DNA of 48,361 nucleotides from an uncultured Phocaeicola sp. (GTDB taxonomy: Bacteria > Bacteroidota > Bacteroidia > Bacteroidales > Bacteroidaceae), in contig CANQSM010000013.1 of NCBI GenBank assembly GCA_947626525.1, positions 1 through 48,361 on the forward strand. The letters are read 5' to 3'. Positions within the stretch are counted from its first letter, which is position 1, and every line of letters starts with the position of its first letter. The notes under the pieces are model-generated. The model had not been told where the DNA came from and searched no databases. It worked only from the letters and a program-made list of their open reading frames with translations. The translations under genes were made by a program, and so were the position numbers. Below are positions 35,453 to 44,881 of this stretch, one piece after another.

Positions 35453-37612
35453 TTATGGCATAGGTTTCAAACCTTCCCAGCGTACATTCCATGTACCGTC
35501 TTTCGGAAAGCCCGGATTCTTTTCCGTGCATCCGTCCCAACCGGCGCACATCATGGCTACGGCGGTCAGCAAGCCTCCGTTGCCTGGCAGATAAATACGC
35601 AGGCGTCCGTCTTGATAGTTATGTCCGTTTACCAGATAAGTGTTGGTGCGTTTGTCCATCAACAGGGCACCTACCGCTTTTTCCGGTTCGCCCATGCGGG
35701 CGGCGTTCATGGCGGTCATCGGATAGTCCCACCCCCAGGTTTTGCCCCAGTTCCAGTTGTCCCATATCCAGTGCAGGGTGTTCTTCATGTAATCTTCCCG
35801 TATCAGTTTGTTCATCGGAAGAATGCCTACGGAACCCAGCACAGCCATGTGGTCGGAAGTAAAGCGGACATCCTTGTAGGTATCCGTTGCCGTTTCGGCA
35901 GCCAAATAGAGCCCGTCTTCATTGTAGGCCAGCGGCGATAACTTGTCTATCATTTCATCCCATTGGAGGTTACGTTGCAGGCCGCGGCGTTCGCGCCACT
36001 GCTGTGCCACTTGCATGGCATAATGCCAGTAGGATAATTCGAACGGCGGATTCACTGTTTCGGCAGCCCTCAGTGTTTCTTGGGCAGGGATGGCGCCTTT
36101 CAGGATGTAGCGCCCGTCCAGTGTATCGTATGTGGCGAAAGAGTACATGAATTCGGCTGTTTCCTGTACCAGTTTTCCATATTTTTCCAATACCTCTTTG
36201 CTCTCCGGATGATTGCGGTAAATCAGTTCGGCCAAATAAATAAGGTGGGGCTGTTGCCAGATGAGGAAACTTCCCACTTTGGAAGGAGCCTCCGTACCGC
36301 TTGGGTCGGTCATCTTCATCCAGCGTATGCCGTCGAATCCCTGTCGGCGGGCAATCTCCCTTGCTACCGGCTCTACCGATTCGTACCATCCGAGTGTACG
36401 GTCGAGCAGTGTATCCCGATTCCACAAGGCGAACTGTGCCTGGTGCCACCAGATCATTTCCAGATGGAATTTGCCGAACCAGGAGTTGTAGGTTAAGCCG
36501 GTTTCTTGCGGAGGAGTACTGCCGGCGCATTGGATAGCCAACAGATATTGGCTCAGTACTACACGGCGTTCCAGCTCTTTGGCGCGCGGATCGGTACAGG
36601 CCGAGAAGTCTGCGGCGCCTCCGTTTGTCCAGAATGCTTTCCAATATTCGGCAGCGGCGGTTGCGGTTTCTGCAAAGGAAGGTAACGCGGAACGAATATT
36701 GCCTTTCGGGGCACTGTCGGTGGCTCCTGTCTGGAATTCGTTGTCGCGGGTGAACCGGCAGGAGAAAGCAAGCGTATCCGTAGCGGGAGTCAGTACGAAA
36801 TAATTCTTGTCTTTTTCTTCCAGTTTGGCTTTTCCTTGCCATTCCAATGCGACATAATAAGTGGTTGCGTCCAATGTACGTTTCAACAGGGCGCTTTGTT
36901 CGTCCTGATAGAGAATAGCTGTGGTGTGCTTGTCGTTTGCTTCCCAGTTGCAGGCGTCATCACAATGTCCGCCGGTCGGGTAGGGGAAGCGTAGACAGAT
37001 ACCTGTGTGGGCTTTTGACTCGATTTGGGCAGCCACCATATCCTGTTGGGGATGGCAGACCGTTTGGACGGTGTAGTCATTGCCTTGGTAACTGAAGCGG
37101 CTGTGGATGATTCCGTTCCACATGTCCAGTTCCTGTTGTATGCCGGTAATCTGTTGAGGGGCGGCAGCTTCACCAAATTCAAAACCGATGATTCCCAAAT
37201 GGAGGCGGTGTGGGTTGACTCGGTACCAGTTAGAGGCGTCTTGAGCACGTCCATTTTCTTTGAACTGGGTGGCATAAAGTTCTTTGTGACCACGCCCGAA
37301 GTCGTATTCTTTTAAAGCTTCTTCCGGTTTCAGGTCCTTTGGGTTATCGAAACAGTGCCATCCCCATTGACTTTGGGTCCCCAATGGAACGCCCGTTTTA
37401 TAAATGGCCGGGAACGTCTGCAAGCCGGTGGCGTCAACAGTAAAAGCGAATTCTCCGTTGCCTACGGACAGGGAGGATAGCGAGTCGATAGCTGTCACGT
37501 GCGGGTTATTGCGCGTAACCAAAGCCTGTCTGTCAATAGGTGTCTCCTTGGGGGAGGTGCATGCAGCCATAAGGCACACGGCTGTCAAGGAGGTAAAAAT
37601 CGTATTTCTCAT
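35453..37612 (-). CDS. Unassigned six-hairpin-like glycosidase, lipoprotein
   Basis: This 719-residue exported protein has a lipoprotein signal (MAAC, Cys18); the start at 37612 is chosen for that signal, although 13 further in-frame codons precede it. The N-terminal half is beta-rich (SVGNGEFAFTVDATGLQTFP, GTQSQWGWHCFDNP). The C-terminal half looks like an (alpha/alpha)6 barrel: GLTYNSWFGKFHLEMIWWHQAQFALWNRD, WYESVEPVAREIARRQGFDGIRWMK, GKTWGWDYPMTAMNAARMGEP. This layout recalls GH65/GH95-type hydrolases, but I do not recognise the family. It is fifth in the pectin operon, so a role in cleaving a side-chain or backbone sugar is inferred. The catalytic residues are probably among the conserved Glu/Asp of those segments. 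Confidence 0.7.
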   Translation of the reverse strand: MRNTIFTSLTAVCLMAACTSPKETPIDRQALVTRNNPHVTAIDSLSSLSVGNGEFAFTVDATGLQTFPAIYKTGVPLGTQSQWGWHCFDNPKDLKPEEALKEYDFGRGHKELYATQFKENGRAQDASNWYRVNPHRLHLGIIGFEFGEAAAPQQITGIQQELDMWNGIIHSRFSYQGNDYTVQTVCHPQQDMVAAQIESKAHTGICLRFPYPTGGHCDDACNWEANDKHTTAILYQDEQSALLKRTLDATTYYVALEWQGKAKLEEKDKNYFVLTPATDTLAFSCRFTRDNEFQTGATDSAPKGNIRSALPSFAETATAAAEYWKAFWTNGGAADFSACTDPRAKELERRVVLSQYLLAIQCAGSTPPQETGLTYNSWFGKFHLEMIWWHQAQFALWNRDTLLDRTLGWYESVEPVAREIARRQGFDGIRWMKMTDPSGTEAPSKVGSFLIWQQPHLIYLAELIYRNHPESKEVLEKYGKLVQETAEFMYSFATYDTLDGRYILKGAIPAQETLRAAETVNPPFELSYWHYAMQVAQQWRERRGLQRNLQWDEMIDKLSPLAYNEDGLYLAAETATDTYKDVRFTSDHMAVLGSVGILPMNKLIREDYMKNTLHWIWDNWNWGKTWGWDYPMTAMNAARMGEPEKAVGALLMDKRTNTYLVNGHNYQDGRLRIYLPGNGGLLTAVAMMCAGWDGCTEKNPGFPKDGTWNVRWEGLKPMP

Positions 37613-37645
37613 AAGCGTATAAGTATAATTGGTTGTGTCTCTTTG

Positions 37646-37661
37646 TGCCACATTTGTGGCA
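37646..37661 (-). promoter_or_regulatory. Small intercistronic hairpin
   Basis: TGCCAC (37646-37651) pairs with GTGGCA (37656-37661) around the tetraloop ATTT. It lies in the 57-bp spacer between the GH105 gene and the six-hairpin-like gene. Confidence 0.45.
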
Positions 37662-37669
37662 ACGGGTGT

Positions 37670-38974
37670 TTATTTCTTTATGCGTATCTTGTCGTATTGC
37701 TGTTCTGCTTTGATCTCCGTATACTTGGGCGCGTCCATCATCTCTACCAATGCGCGCAGGACTGGTCCTTCACCCATTGGATCATTCGTCTGGGTAGGGC
37801 GGTTATAGTAATAGGATACGGACGGCATAATGCCTGTTCCTACGCAAATGGCTGTCACATCTCCGTTATCCGTGATTTTCTTCATCATGCCTTTCAATCC
37901 CTGTTCGGCTACGTAAATGAAATCCGGATGCAGCCATCCCTCTTTTACTCCGCGGGCGATGCCGAATACGAACATGGCCGTGCCGGTGATTTCTTCGTAG
38001 GAGTCTTCTTTGTCGAGAAGTTGGTGCCACAGGCCGTCTTTTCCCTGATAGCGGGCCACTCCGCTGGCTTGTTGCCGGAAGTTCTCGATGACGGCTTGCC
38101 TCATGGGGTGTTCTTTCGGCATACGGCTCAGCAAGTCGGCTTGTGCCATGAATACCCATCCGTTGGCACGGCTCCAATGGGCCACTCCGTGCTCTTTGTT
38201 GTCCGTGTGGTAGCAATGGTAATAGATGTTCTTTTCCGGACACCATAAGTATTTGGTATAGTTCAGGACTTGATTGGCCGCATCGTCGAAATAACGATTG
38301 TCGCCGGTAAACTGTCCCATGCGTGACAGGAAAGAAATCGCCATGAAGGCATCATCTGCCCAAATGGTATTGACGTGCGGCCAGATGCGGGCGATGGTTC
38401 CGTCAACCAAGCGTGGTTCGGCATAGCACAGGTGGTCGCTGGTCTCGTTGATGTATTGCAAGAATGCGGCGTTCGGATATTTCATCTGAAGCTCTATCAG
38501 ACTGGCACCCATCGGACCGTTGTCGTCCAATCTCTTTCCCCGGAAGATCATGTGCCAGCTCAGTTTGCGTACGGCATTCCATCCCCCGTCTTTCATGGCC
38601 TTGTCGTACTGCTTCTTGAAGAACTCCAGGTTTCCCTCGTTGAATACGAAGTTCATGTTGCGCAATACATACTGTTCATATTTCTTGTCGCCTAACTTGT
38701 CGCCCAGTTCCATCAGGGCTATGTTTGTTACCCCGTTGGTGTAGTGCCAGTTATTGTATTTGCAGTTTACTTTCACGTCCATGGAGAAAGGCACCTCCTT
38801 CAAGTTGGTGTAGGTTTCTCCCGTTTTGGTATTCTTGAATTCGTAAGTGGTAGAAGCCACAATGCGGTCGGCTATTTTGACGGCGGCTTCGCGAGCGCTC
38901 ATTTTGGTTTGCGCGGTCAGACTGGCTGTGGCAAGCAGCAGGGCGCTTAACAGGTATGCTTTCTTTTTGTTCAT
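37670..38974 (-). CDS. GH105 unsaturated rhamnogalacturonyl hydrolase
   Basis: This 434-residue secreted enzyme (signal peptide ending LTAQ) of the YteR/YesR family removes the 4,5-unsaturated galacturonate left at the end of pectin fragments after lyase action. The (alpha/alpha)6 barrel shows the family markers NNWHYTNGV (74-82), WPHVNTIWADDAFMAISFL (198-216) with the likely catalytic Asp in ADD, HWSRANGW (266-273) and EEITGTAMFVFGIARG. The length is slightly above the usual 370-390 because of the leader. It is fourth in the operon, 82 bp after GH28, with a hairpin between. Its presence implies that the oligosaccharides are made by pectate or rhamnogalacturonan lyases encoded elsewhere. Confidence 0.92.
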   Translation of the reverse strand: MNKKKAYLLSALLLATASLTAQTKMSAREAAVKIADRIVASTTYEFKNTKTGETYTNLKEVPFSMDVKVNCKYNNWHYTNGVTNIALMELGDKLGDKKYEQYVLRNMNFVFNEGNLEFFKKQYDKAMKDGGWNAVRKLSWHMIFRGKRLDDNGPMGASLIELQMKYPNAAFLQYINETSDHLCYAEPRLVDGTIARIWPHVNTIWADDAFMAISFLSRMGQFTGDNRYFDDAANQVLNYTKYLWCPEKNIYYHCYHTDNKEHGVAHWSRANGWVFMAQADLLSRMPKEHPMRQAVIENFRQQASGVARYQGKDGLWHQLLDKEDSYEEITGTAMFVFGIARGVKEGWLHPDFIYVAEQGLKGMMKKITDNGDVTAICVGTGIMPSVSYYYNRPTQTNDPMGEGPVLRALVEMMDAPKYTEIKAEQQYDKIRIKK

Positions 38975-38995
38975 GGTTTTCTCTTTGTTAAGGCG

Positions 38996-39028
38996 TCGTC
39001 CGGAATTTGCCTGATTTTTCCCGGACGA
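38996..39028 (-). promoter_or_regulatory. Intercistronic hairpin between GH28 and GH105 genes
   Basis: TCGTCCGG (38996-39003) and CCGGACGA (39021-39028) form a perfect 8-bp stem with a 17-nt loop, in the 82-bp spacer. It may adjust the relative expression of the genes on either side. Confidence 0.55.
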
Positions 39029-39056
39029 TGCGGATGATACAAGTGCTTCTTTTTCT

Positions 39057-40586
39057 CTATTGTTGTTTGATGTTCTGGCAGAATCTGGTCTTCATGCTTT
39101 CTCCTTTTTTGGGATGAATCTGTACATTCTTCAGGGAGATGTCTTCACTATATATGAATTCTCCTCCAAGTTCGGAGGTGATGGAGATGTTTTCCAGTGT
39201 GATATGGCGGATAGGCATTTCCGGTATACCGTTGAAGAACAGTGCCCGGCGTGCATTGGAACAGGCCAGGTTGCTGATGTGGATATGACGGAAACAGGGG
39301 GTGGTCTCGCTGACAGGTTCCGGTTCTACCTTTGCCGGCACTTTCTCGCCGCTTTCCAGTACTTCCACCGCTGATTTGCCTCCGTAGTACAGATTGAAGG
39401 TGACGGGTTCGGTAGGAATGTCAATCATGGAGACGCGGTCAATCCAGATGTTTTCCACGATCCCTCCCCGGCCTCTTTTGCTTTTGAAACGCAGTCCCAC
39501 GTCCGTTCCTAAGAACTGGCAGTTGCTGACCGATACATTTCGCACTCCTCCGCTCATTTCACTTCCGACTACAAAGCCGCCATGTCCCTTGAATACGGTA
39601 CATCCGTCCACCACCACATTTTCGCAAGGCCGTGCCCGCCGGCGTCCGTCTTCATCTTTACCGCTTTTCAGGCAGATGCCATCGTCTCCTACATCAAAAG
39701 TGGAATTGACAATCAGCGCGTTCTTGCATGATTCCAAATCCAATCCGTCTCCGTTCTGCGAATAACTGGGGTTGCGCACTTGCACCCCTTCTATCAATAC
39801 ATTCTCACACATGAGCGGATGAAGGTTCCAAGCCGGAGAGTTCTGGAAAATCACTCCTTGCAGCCATACGTTTTTGCATGAGATGAGGCTTACCATCACC
39901 GGACGCAGGAAATGGCGCACGCTTTGCCATTCCTCTTCACTTTTCAGATTCTGCGGAACGTTCATGTTGCTGATGGTGTCTCCTTTCAGGGTTTCCGGGT
40001 AGGGGAACCAATAATCGGGACGTTTGAATACACCTCCTCTTGCGATGGTGCTTTTCCACAGGCTTTCGGTTACTTTTCCCTTTTTCAACGGACGCCAGAA
40101 ATGTCCGTTCCCGTCGATGGCTCCTTCTCCGGTAATGGCGACGTCGGTCAGGTTGCGTCCGGAGATGGGAGACTGGCATCTGCGTGTGTCCAGGCCTTCG
40201 AATACCGTTTCTACCAGAGGGTATAGGTCCACATCGGGTGAGAACAGGATAATGGCTCCTTTCTCTAAATGTAAGTTGATATGACTTTTTAACACAATCG
40301 GGCCTGTAAACCAAATACCGGCAGGAACGGTTAACTGTCCGCCTCCCTGTGAGGCCAGTGTGTCGATGGCTCTGGCAAAGGCATCGGTGCAGAGTGTTGT
40401 ACCGTCTCCTATGGCGCCGAATTGAGTCAATACTACTTGTCTGTCAGGAAAAACAGGCGCATTGATTTGCGGCATGTCAAAAGGGAGTTGTCCGTATAGG
40501 GCTTTGTATTTGTACTCTTTGGATTGCGCCTGTGATGGAACCAATCCGAATAGGGATAGAATAAGGATAATAGATAAATGTTTCAT
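39057..40586 (-). CDS. GH28 polygalacturonase-like hydrolase
   Basis: This 509-residue secreted enzyme (signal peptide ending SQA) has a right-handed parallel beta-helix. The GH28 active-site motifs are complete: NGDGLD (278-283), GDDGICLKSG (300-309), GHGGFVVGSEMSGG (334-347) and RFKSKRGRGG. GH28 enzymes hydrolyse alpha-1,4-galacturonan or the GalA-Rha bond of rhamnogalacturonan by inversion. The long N-terminal region and the FTGPIVLKSHINLHLEKGA segment are typical of exo-acting Bacteroides members. It sits between GH106 (16 bp upstream) and GH105 (82 bp downstream), so a galacturonate at the non-reducing end of rhamnogalacturonan oligosaccharides is the likely substrate. Confidence 0.93.
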   Translation of the reverse strand: MKHLSIILILSLFGLVPSQAQSKEYKYKALYGQLPFDMPQINAPVFPDRQVVLTQFGAIGDGTTLCTDAFARAIDTLASQGGGQLTVPAGIWFTGPIVLKSHINLHLEKGAIILFSPDVDLYPLVETVFEGLDTRRCQSPISGRNLTDVAITGEGAIDGNGHFWRPLKKGKVTESLWKSTIARGGVFKRPDYWFPYPETLKGDTISNMNVPQNLKSEEEWQSVRHFLRPVMVSLISCKNVWLQGVIFQNSPAWNLHPLMCENVLIEGVQVRNPSYSQNGDGLDLESCKNALIVNSTFDVGDDGICLKSGKDEDGRRRARPCENVVVDGCTVFKGHGGFVVGSEMSGGVRNVSVSNCQFLGTDVGLRFKSKRGRGGIVENIWIDRVSMIDIPTEPVTFNLYYGGKSAVEVLESGEKVPAKVEPEPVSETTPCFRHIHISNLACSNARRALFFNGIPEMPIRHITLENISITSELGGEFIYSEDISLKNVQIHPKKGESMKTRFCQNIKQQ

Positions 40587-40602
40587 ATACGTATAGCTGT
40601 TT

Positions 40603-43350
40603 TTAAAAAGTAATTTTTTTCATCGGAATAAGTTGCACAGGCCCTAACAATCCGCTTTCCATGGGTTGCCAGTGGGAGTAATCCCCTTTTTTATAGTTTA
40701 GGGCAGCCACATTGATGTCTTTGAATTTGCGCCAGGGAATGTGCTGGCGGTCCATATCCGCTATTCGGTTGGCCGGTAAATTGGTCACCTCTATTTCCAG
40801 CAGGTTTTCTCCGGGGTGCAGGTATTGTCCTACATGGCATCGATACGGGAGTGCCCAAAGCGTACCGATTTCTTTGCCGTTGAGGCGTATCCTTGCGCTT
40901 TCCCGTACATCACCCAGTGAGAGCAGCCATTCATCAGCTTGCTCTGAAAGTTGGAAACGGATCGTATAACAAGCTGTTCCCATCGTGTTCTTTATTTGTT
41001 TGCCCGGAAGTTCGGTCCACGAGCCGAGCTTTACTTTTTCAGGGGTTCCGGTTACTTTGGGGATGCTCTCCACAAAACGGAACTCCCATTCGTTGTCCAA
41101 AGTAAGTGGTTTGTCTTGTGTCTTGTAATAATGATAAGGGGAGGCCTGTACATCGGTTCCTGTGAATGTTTTCAATAAAACCGATTCTCCGGAAGCCAGT
41201 TGCAGGTATACTTCCGTTTGTCCGTTGGTATGGCGTACGGGAATTTTTCCGTATGTCCCGTCCATAGGATTGTAAAGGAGGACCGACGCGGCTTTCACTC
41301 CTAATGGTATCCAGCCGTCTGTATCTTCCGAGGTCAGGGCGGAGATGAAATAATGAAAACCGTCTTCGTTGGCGCGCCGTATACAGCTTAGACCGAACTC
41401 TTTCCGCAATCTTTCTGCCGGGACCCCCGTCTGGGCAAGTGTCGTTTCGTAGTCCGTCCCGAAAAGGATATGGGGATGAGGCTTTTTCTGTAAGTCGGTG
41501 AGTATCCGGTTGAATGTTTCCCTTCGTTCTTTCAGTTTGCTCCAACCGGGAACATCTTCCGGATATTGATCCAAAAAGACGATGGTGGCTCCTTCATCCG
41601 CCAGTGCGACCAGTTTCTTCAAGACCTCCACCGGCATAAGCTTGGCGCCCGGAATGACCAGCGCCTTGTAACCGGCTCCTCCCGGTGTGACGATACATCC
41701 GTTTTGGCTGGTTATGTTTTCAATGAATCTGTCTGAAATGTAATCTACATCATATCCCGCCTCTTCTATCTTGTGTACGGCCTCAATAAACCGGGGAGCC
41801 CGTTTGTCCATTTTGTGGATGTCGAAAAGAAGCAATCTTCCGTCTTGTTCATGCCAGATGTCGTACAGCGGCAAATAAAGAAGGAAGTCATTGTCCGGTT
41901 GTCCGTATTGAAGGAAACTTTGGCAGCGGGTAATGTAGCGGAAAAAGGAAGGAGCGTCACGCCAGATGGAATTAGTCGGACTCATGTCCACGGAGGCATA
42001 GAATTTCCATCCGGGCCACGGATCTTCTTTAGGGGAATAGGTCGTTCCGTGGAAATACACGTGGTTGACACCGGATATGAACATCAAATCCAAATCCGGT
42101 TTGCATTGTGATAAGGAGGTGCGGAAGTGTTCCGTCAGCCAGGTGAATGTCTCGGAAGAAGTATAAGGTTTGCCTGTGATATGCGCGGCGGAAGAGGCGT
42201 ACTTCAACATGGAAAGGTCGGAAAAATTAGGTCTTGTAAGCGAATCCTTGCGTAATCCCTTTATATGAAAATCCGACAGTCCGAACCCTTCACATTCCGG
42301 AATGTCCACCGTGGCGTACAGGTCTATCAGGTTGCCGGGAGAGCCGTGTGCCTGGTTACGGGTGGCCGAGCCATGGAGATGTGCCCATTCGGTCCATTGT
42401 TTGGTAAAGTTTTCCAATAACAGGTCGGATAAGGTTTCCCGATAGTCGGATATAATGCGTACTGTAGCCTCGGTCCGTTCTTTCGAGAGGAATTCCGGTA
42501 GGAATTCTTCCAGCTTATATCCGCGTAGATTCTCGAATTCGTCAAAAAAACCGGGAGTCCAGTCCGCCTTGTATACTTCGTATGAATCGTTGAAGAAATG
42601 ATTGGGATAGTCGGCTCCCGCTTGTCCGAACGCCGCTTCGAACTGATGGAGGTAACGGTATACTGCCTCTTTGGAAAAATGATTCAGCACATAACCCTCT
42701 CCGCCCGGAGCCGCTCTCTTCACCTTTTGGAATGTTTTTCCGCAGAAAGCGGCAATCAGGCGCCAATCCCCTTTGGGCGCTTTCCATTCGAGCTCTCCAT
42801 GATGTACCCGGGAAGTCAGATCCAGACATTTTCCTTTGTCGGAAAATGCCATCAGACGTTCCAATTTGGCATGCGCCTTTTGTTTCTCGTCATCCGTTTC
42901 TATACGTTGCCGTATGGTGGTTCCTCCTTTTATCCGGTATTCGGTAATGAGCAGCTTGCAGGCCGCGTCCTCGATGGAAGTCTTTGGCCCCCCGAATGGC
43001 CATCCTGTTCCGGTATTCATATCTATCTGCATACCGTTCTCTTGGGCCTGTTCCCGGGTGTAACGGTACATTTCCATCCAATGTCCCGATAAGAAAGGAA
43101 TGTCATAGGCCTCATGATGCTGTACTCCGTAAATGGGTGTGATTTCCATGGTTCCCATTCCGGCTTGGGCATACTGTTTCAAGTTATAGGCCAGATTGAT
43201 GGAGTCCACGGCGCTTCCCATCCACCACCACCTTGCGCCCGGTTTCATTTCTGTTCGGATAGCTGGCCATTCTGTCTGTTGTGCAACCAGTTGTAACGAA
43301 AAGTATAACAACATGGTGACTGCCATCATCCGATGAATGTTTTTTTTCAT
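40603..43350 (-). CDS. GH106-like alpha-L-rhamnosidase
   Basis: This 915-residue secreted enzyme (signal peptide ending LVAQ) shows GH106 features: ARWWWMGSAVDSINLAYNLKQYAQAGMGTMEITPIYG at the N-terminus (given in two parts: ARWWWMGSAVDS, and GMGTMEITPIYG), DMNTGTGWPFGGP, FNDSYEVYKADWTPGFFDEFE with candidate acidic residues, and the C-terminal galactose-binding-like domain (ARIRLNGKEIGTLW, then PGENLLEIEVTNLPANRIADMD). It would release terminal alpha-L-rhamnose from rhamnogalacturonan-type glycans. It is second in the operon, 26 bp after the esterase gene and 16 bp before GH28. It is shorter than the GH106-like protein at 5.4-8.7 kb and not closely similar to it, so the two probably prefer different linkages. 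Confidence 0.88.
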   Translation of the reverse strand: MKKNIHRMMAVTMLLYFSLQLVAQQTEWPAIRTEMKPGARWWWMGSAVDSINLAYNLKQYAQAGMGTMEITPIYGVQHHEAYDIPFLSGHWMEMYRYTREQAQENGMQIDMNTGTGWPFGGPKTSIEDAACKLLITEYRIKGGTTIRQRIETDDEKQKAHAKLERLMAFSDKGKCLDLTSRVHHGELEWKAPKGDWRLIAAFCGKTFQKVKRAAPGGEGYVLNHFSKEAVYRYLHQFEAAFGQAGADYPNHFFNDSYEVYKADWTPGFFDEFENLRGYKLEEFLPEFLSKERTEATVRIISDYRETLSDLLLENFTKQWTEWAHLHGSATRNQAHGSPGNLIDLYATVDIPECEGFGLSDFHIKGLRKDSLTRPNFSDLSMLKYASSAAHITGKPYTSSETFTWLTEHFRTSLSQCKPDLDLMFISGVNHVYFHGTTYSPKEDPWPGWKFYASVDMSPTNSIWRDAPSFFRYITRCQSFLQYGQPDNDFLLYLPLYDIWHEQDGRLLLFDIHKMDKRAPRFIEAVHKIEEAGYDVDYISDRFIENITSQNGCIVTPGGAGYKALVIPGAKLMPVEVLKKLVALADEGATIVFLDQYPEDVPGWSKLKERRETFNRILTDLQKKPHPHILFGTDYETTLAQTGVPAERLRKEFGLSCIRRANEDGFHYFISALTSEDTDGWIPLGVKAASVLLYNPMDGTYGKIPVRHTNGQTEVYLQLASGESVLLKTFTGTDVQASPYHYYKTQDKPLTLDNEWEFRFVESIPKVTGTPEKVKLGSWTELPGKQIKNTMGTACYTIRFQLSEQADEWLLSLGDVRESARIRLNGKEIGTLWALPYRCHVGQYLHPGENLLEIEVTNLPANRIADMDRQHIPWRKFKDINVAALNYKKGDYSHWQPMESGLLGPVQLIPMKKITF

Positions 43351-43376
43351 CTTGTGTAAACGAGATTTAGTGAAGG

Positions 43377-44816
43377 TTATTTTATATTGAAAGAATCTGT
43401 CCTGAACGGTACCGCCGGCAGGCCCGCTCCATTATACAGGTTCACCCTGAAGAAAGTACCGAACCCGTAACGTGCGGCGACAGGATGGGGGACTTTGGGG
43501 CTTGTCAATATGACTTTGTTTTGCTGTATGACTGCTTGGGCGGGATGGAAGATTTGGTCTTCACCGGCTATGTAGAATCCTTTGACAGGGGATTGTTCTG
43601 GAGTGGCAAGTCCTTTGTTGGCATAGTCGAATGTAAGGATGAGTTGGTTTTTCTTTACTTTCATGCTCTTGTACGCGGGTCCGGAATAAGCCACTTTCTG
43701 TCCGTACTGTTTGGCCAGTGCCCAGGCAGCCAGCCGTTCTCCGGCTTGCTGTTTCATTCGCGGGTGGATGTCTGTGGAGTCGCATGCGTCCGTTACGACT
43801 GCCATTCCTATATTTTTCAGCTTGCTGTTTTGCCAGACCTTCCATTGAGCTTCCCGAATGCCTGCAGGCTGTTTGTAGTGAGGGGCTATCTGCATGAAAT
43901 AGAATGGCATGTCAGGCTGTTCCCAGCGTCTTCTCCAGTCTTTAATCAGATTGGTGAATACCTGTTCGTACTTTTCATATCGTATGGAGTTTGACTCTCC
44001 TTGATACCATATATTCCCCTTTACGGTGTATCCTAAGATAGGAGCGATCATTCCGTTCCATAGGGTGGCAGGTACTTTGGGAATATCTTTTTTACGTTTG
44101 AGGTTTTCCGGTGCAAACTGTTGGAGCACATCCTCGTAAAGAGGATTGTTTTTCATAACTTCCATGGAAGTCCATGATTCGGCATGCGTACCTCCCCACG
44201 TACTTTGTATGAGCCCGACAGGCACGTTCAGCGTTTTGTAAAGTTTTCGTCCGAAGATGAAACCGATGGCCGAAAAGTCTTTCAGATTTTCCGGATTGCA
44301 AACCACCCATTTGCCTTCGCACTCTTCTTTTTCCTTTTCAGGAGATAATTGGTGGGCTACGTGGAACAGGCGGATTTCGTTGAAAGTGGCGTCTTTCATC
44401 TCCTGTTCTTCATTGACGATGCCGGTTTTCCATTTTTCATTGGGGTTATGTGCCACCGGGAATTCCATGTTCGATTGTCCCGTACATAACCAGACTTCTC
44501 CAATGAGGATATTCTGAATCTGAATTTCATTCTCTCCTTTGATTTTCATCCATTGGCCGGTGCATGCTTTGGGAGTCTTGACCCCTATCTTCCATTTGCC
44601 GTTTGAGTCGGCCGAAGTGGTATACGTTTTATCACTCCATGAGACTGCCAGAGTTATCTTTTCCTCCGGAGACGCTTTTCCCCATACGGTCGCTTTGGTT
44701 TGTTGCTGGAGCACCATGTTATGGGAGATAATCGATGGGAGCGTCACTTTCGCATAGGATGTACCCATGTAAAGGCACATCGAAATCAGTACAAGCAATT
44801 TTATCGGTGTTTTCAT
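43377..44816 (-). CDS. SGNH acetylesterase (sialate O-acetylesterase-like)
   Basis: This exported SGNH hydrolase of about 479 residues removes O-acetyl groups from sugars. The start at 44816 is chosen because MKTPIKLLVLISMCLYMGTSYA is a proper signal peptide; eight more in-frame codons precede it. The block-I serine is in GEVWLCTGQSNMEFPV (107-122). STWGGTHAES, NIWYQGESNS and a C-terminal TDIHPRMKQQAGERLA (catalytic Asp/His region) complete the family pattern. Although annotated as sialate O-acetylesterases, such proteins in plant-glycan loci usually act on acetylated pectin or xylan. As the first gene of this operon it would clear acetyl groups so that the following glycosidases can act. Confidence 0.9.
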   Translation of the reverse strand: MKTPIKLLVLISMCLYMGTSYAKVTLPSIISHNMVLQQQTKATVWGKASPEEKITLAVSWSDKTYTTSADSNGKWKIGVKTPKACTGQWMKIKGENEIQIQNILIGEVWLCTGQSNMEFPVAHNPNEKWKTGIVNEEQEMKDATFNEIRLFHVAHQLSPEKEKEECEGKWVVCNPENLKDFSAIGFIFGRKLYKTLNVPVGLIQSTWGGTHAESWTSMEVMKNNPLYEDVLQQFAPENLKRKKDIPKVPATLWNGMIAPILGYTVKGNIWYQGESNSIRYEKYEQVFTNLIKDWRRRWEQPDMPFYFMQIAPHYKQPAGIREAQWKVWQNSKLKNIGMAVVTDACDSTDIHPRMKQQAGERLAAWALAKQYGQKVAYSGPAYKSMKVKKNQLILTFDYANKGLATPEQSPVKGFYIAGEDQIFHPAQAVIQQNKVILTSPKVPHPVAARYGFGTFFRVNLYNGAGLPAVPFRTDSFNIK

Positions 44817-44845
44817 AATCCTGGAATATAATATTATCATGGGGA

Positions 44846-44875
44846 CGAAGTTAGTCTAAATCATTGTAATATCAA
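44846..44875 (-). promoter_or_regulatory. Promoter of the pectin operon
   Basis: The minus strand reads TTGA (44872-44875), an 18-bp spacer, then TAACTTCG (44846-44853), one mismatch from TAnnTTTG. A weak promoter like this fits a gene set needing an activator. The phased repeats begin 7 bp upstream of the -33 element. Confidence 0.5.
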
Positions 44876-44881
44876 CTGCGA

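Noticed and set aside
32508..38950. Many open frames opposite the pectin operon
   Set aside because: They are antisense shadows produced by the relatively high G+C of these genes; none has a promoter or a recognisable domain.
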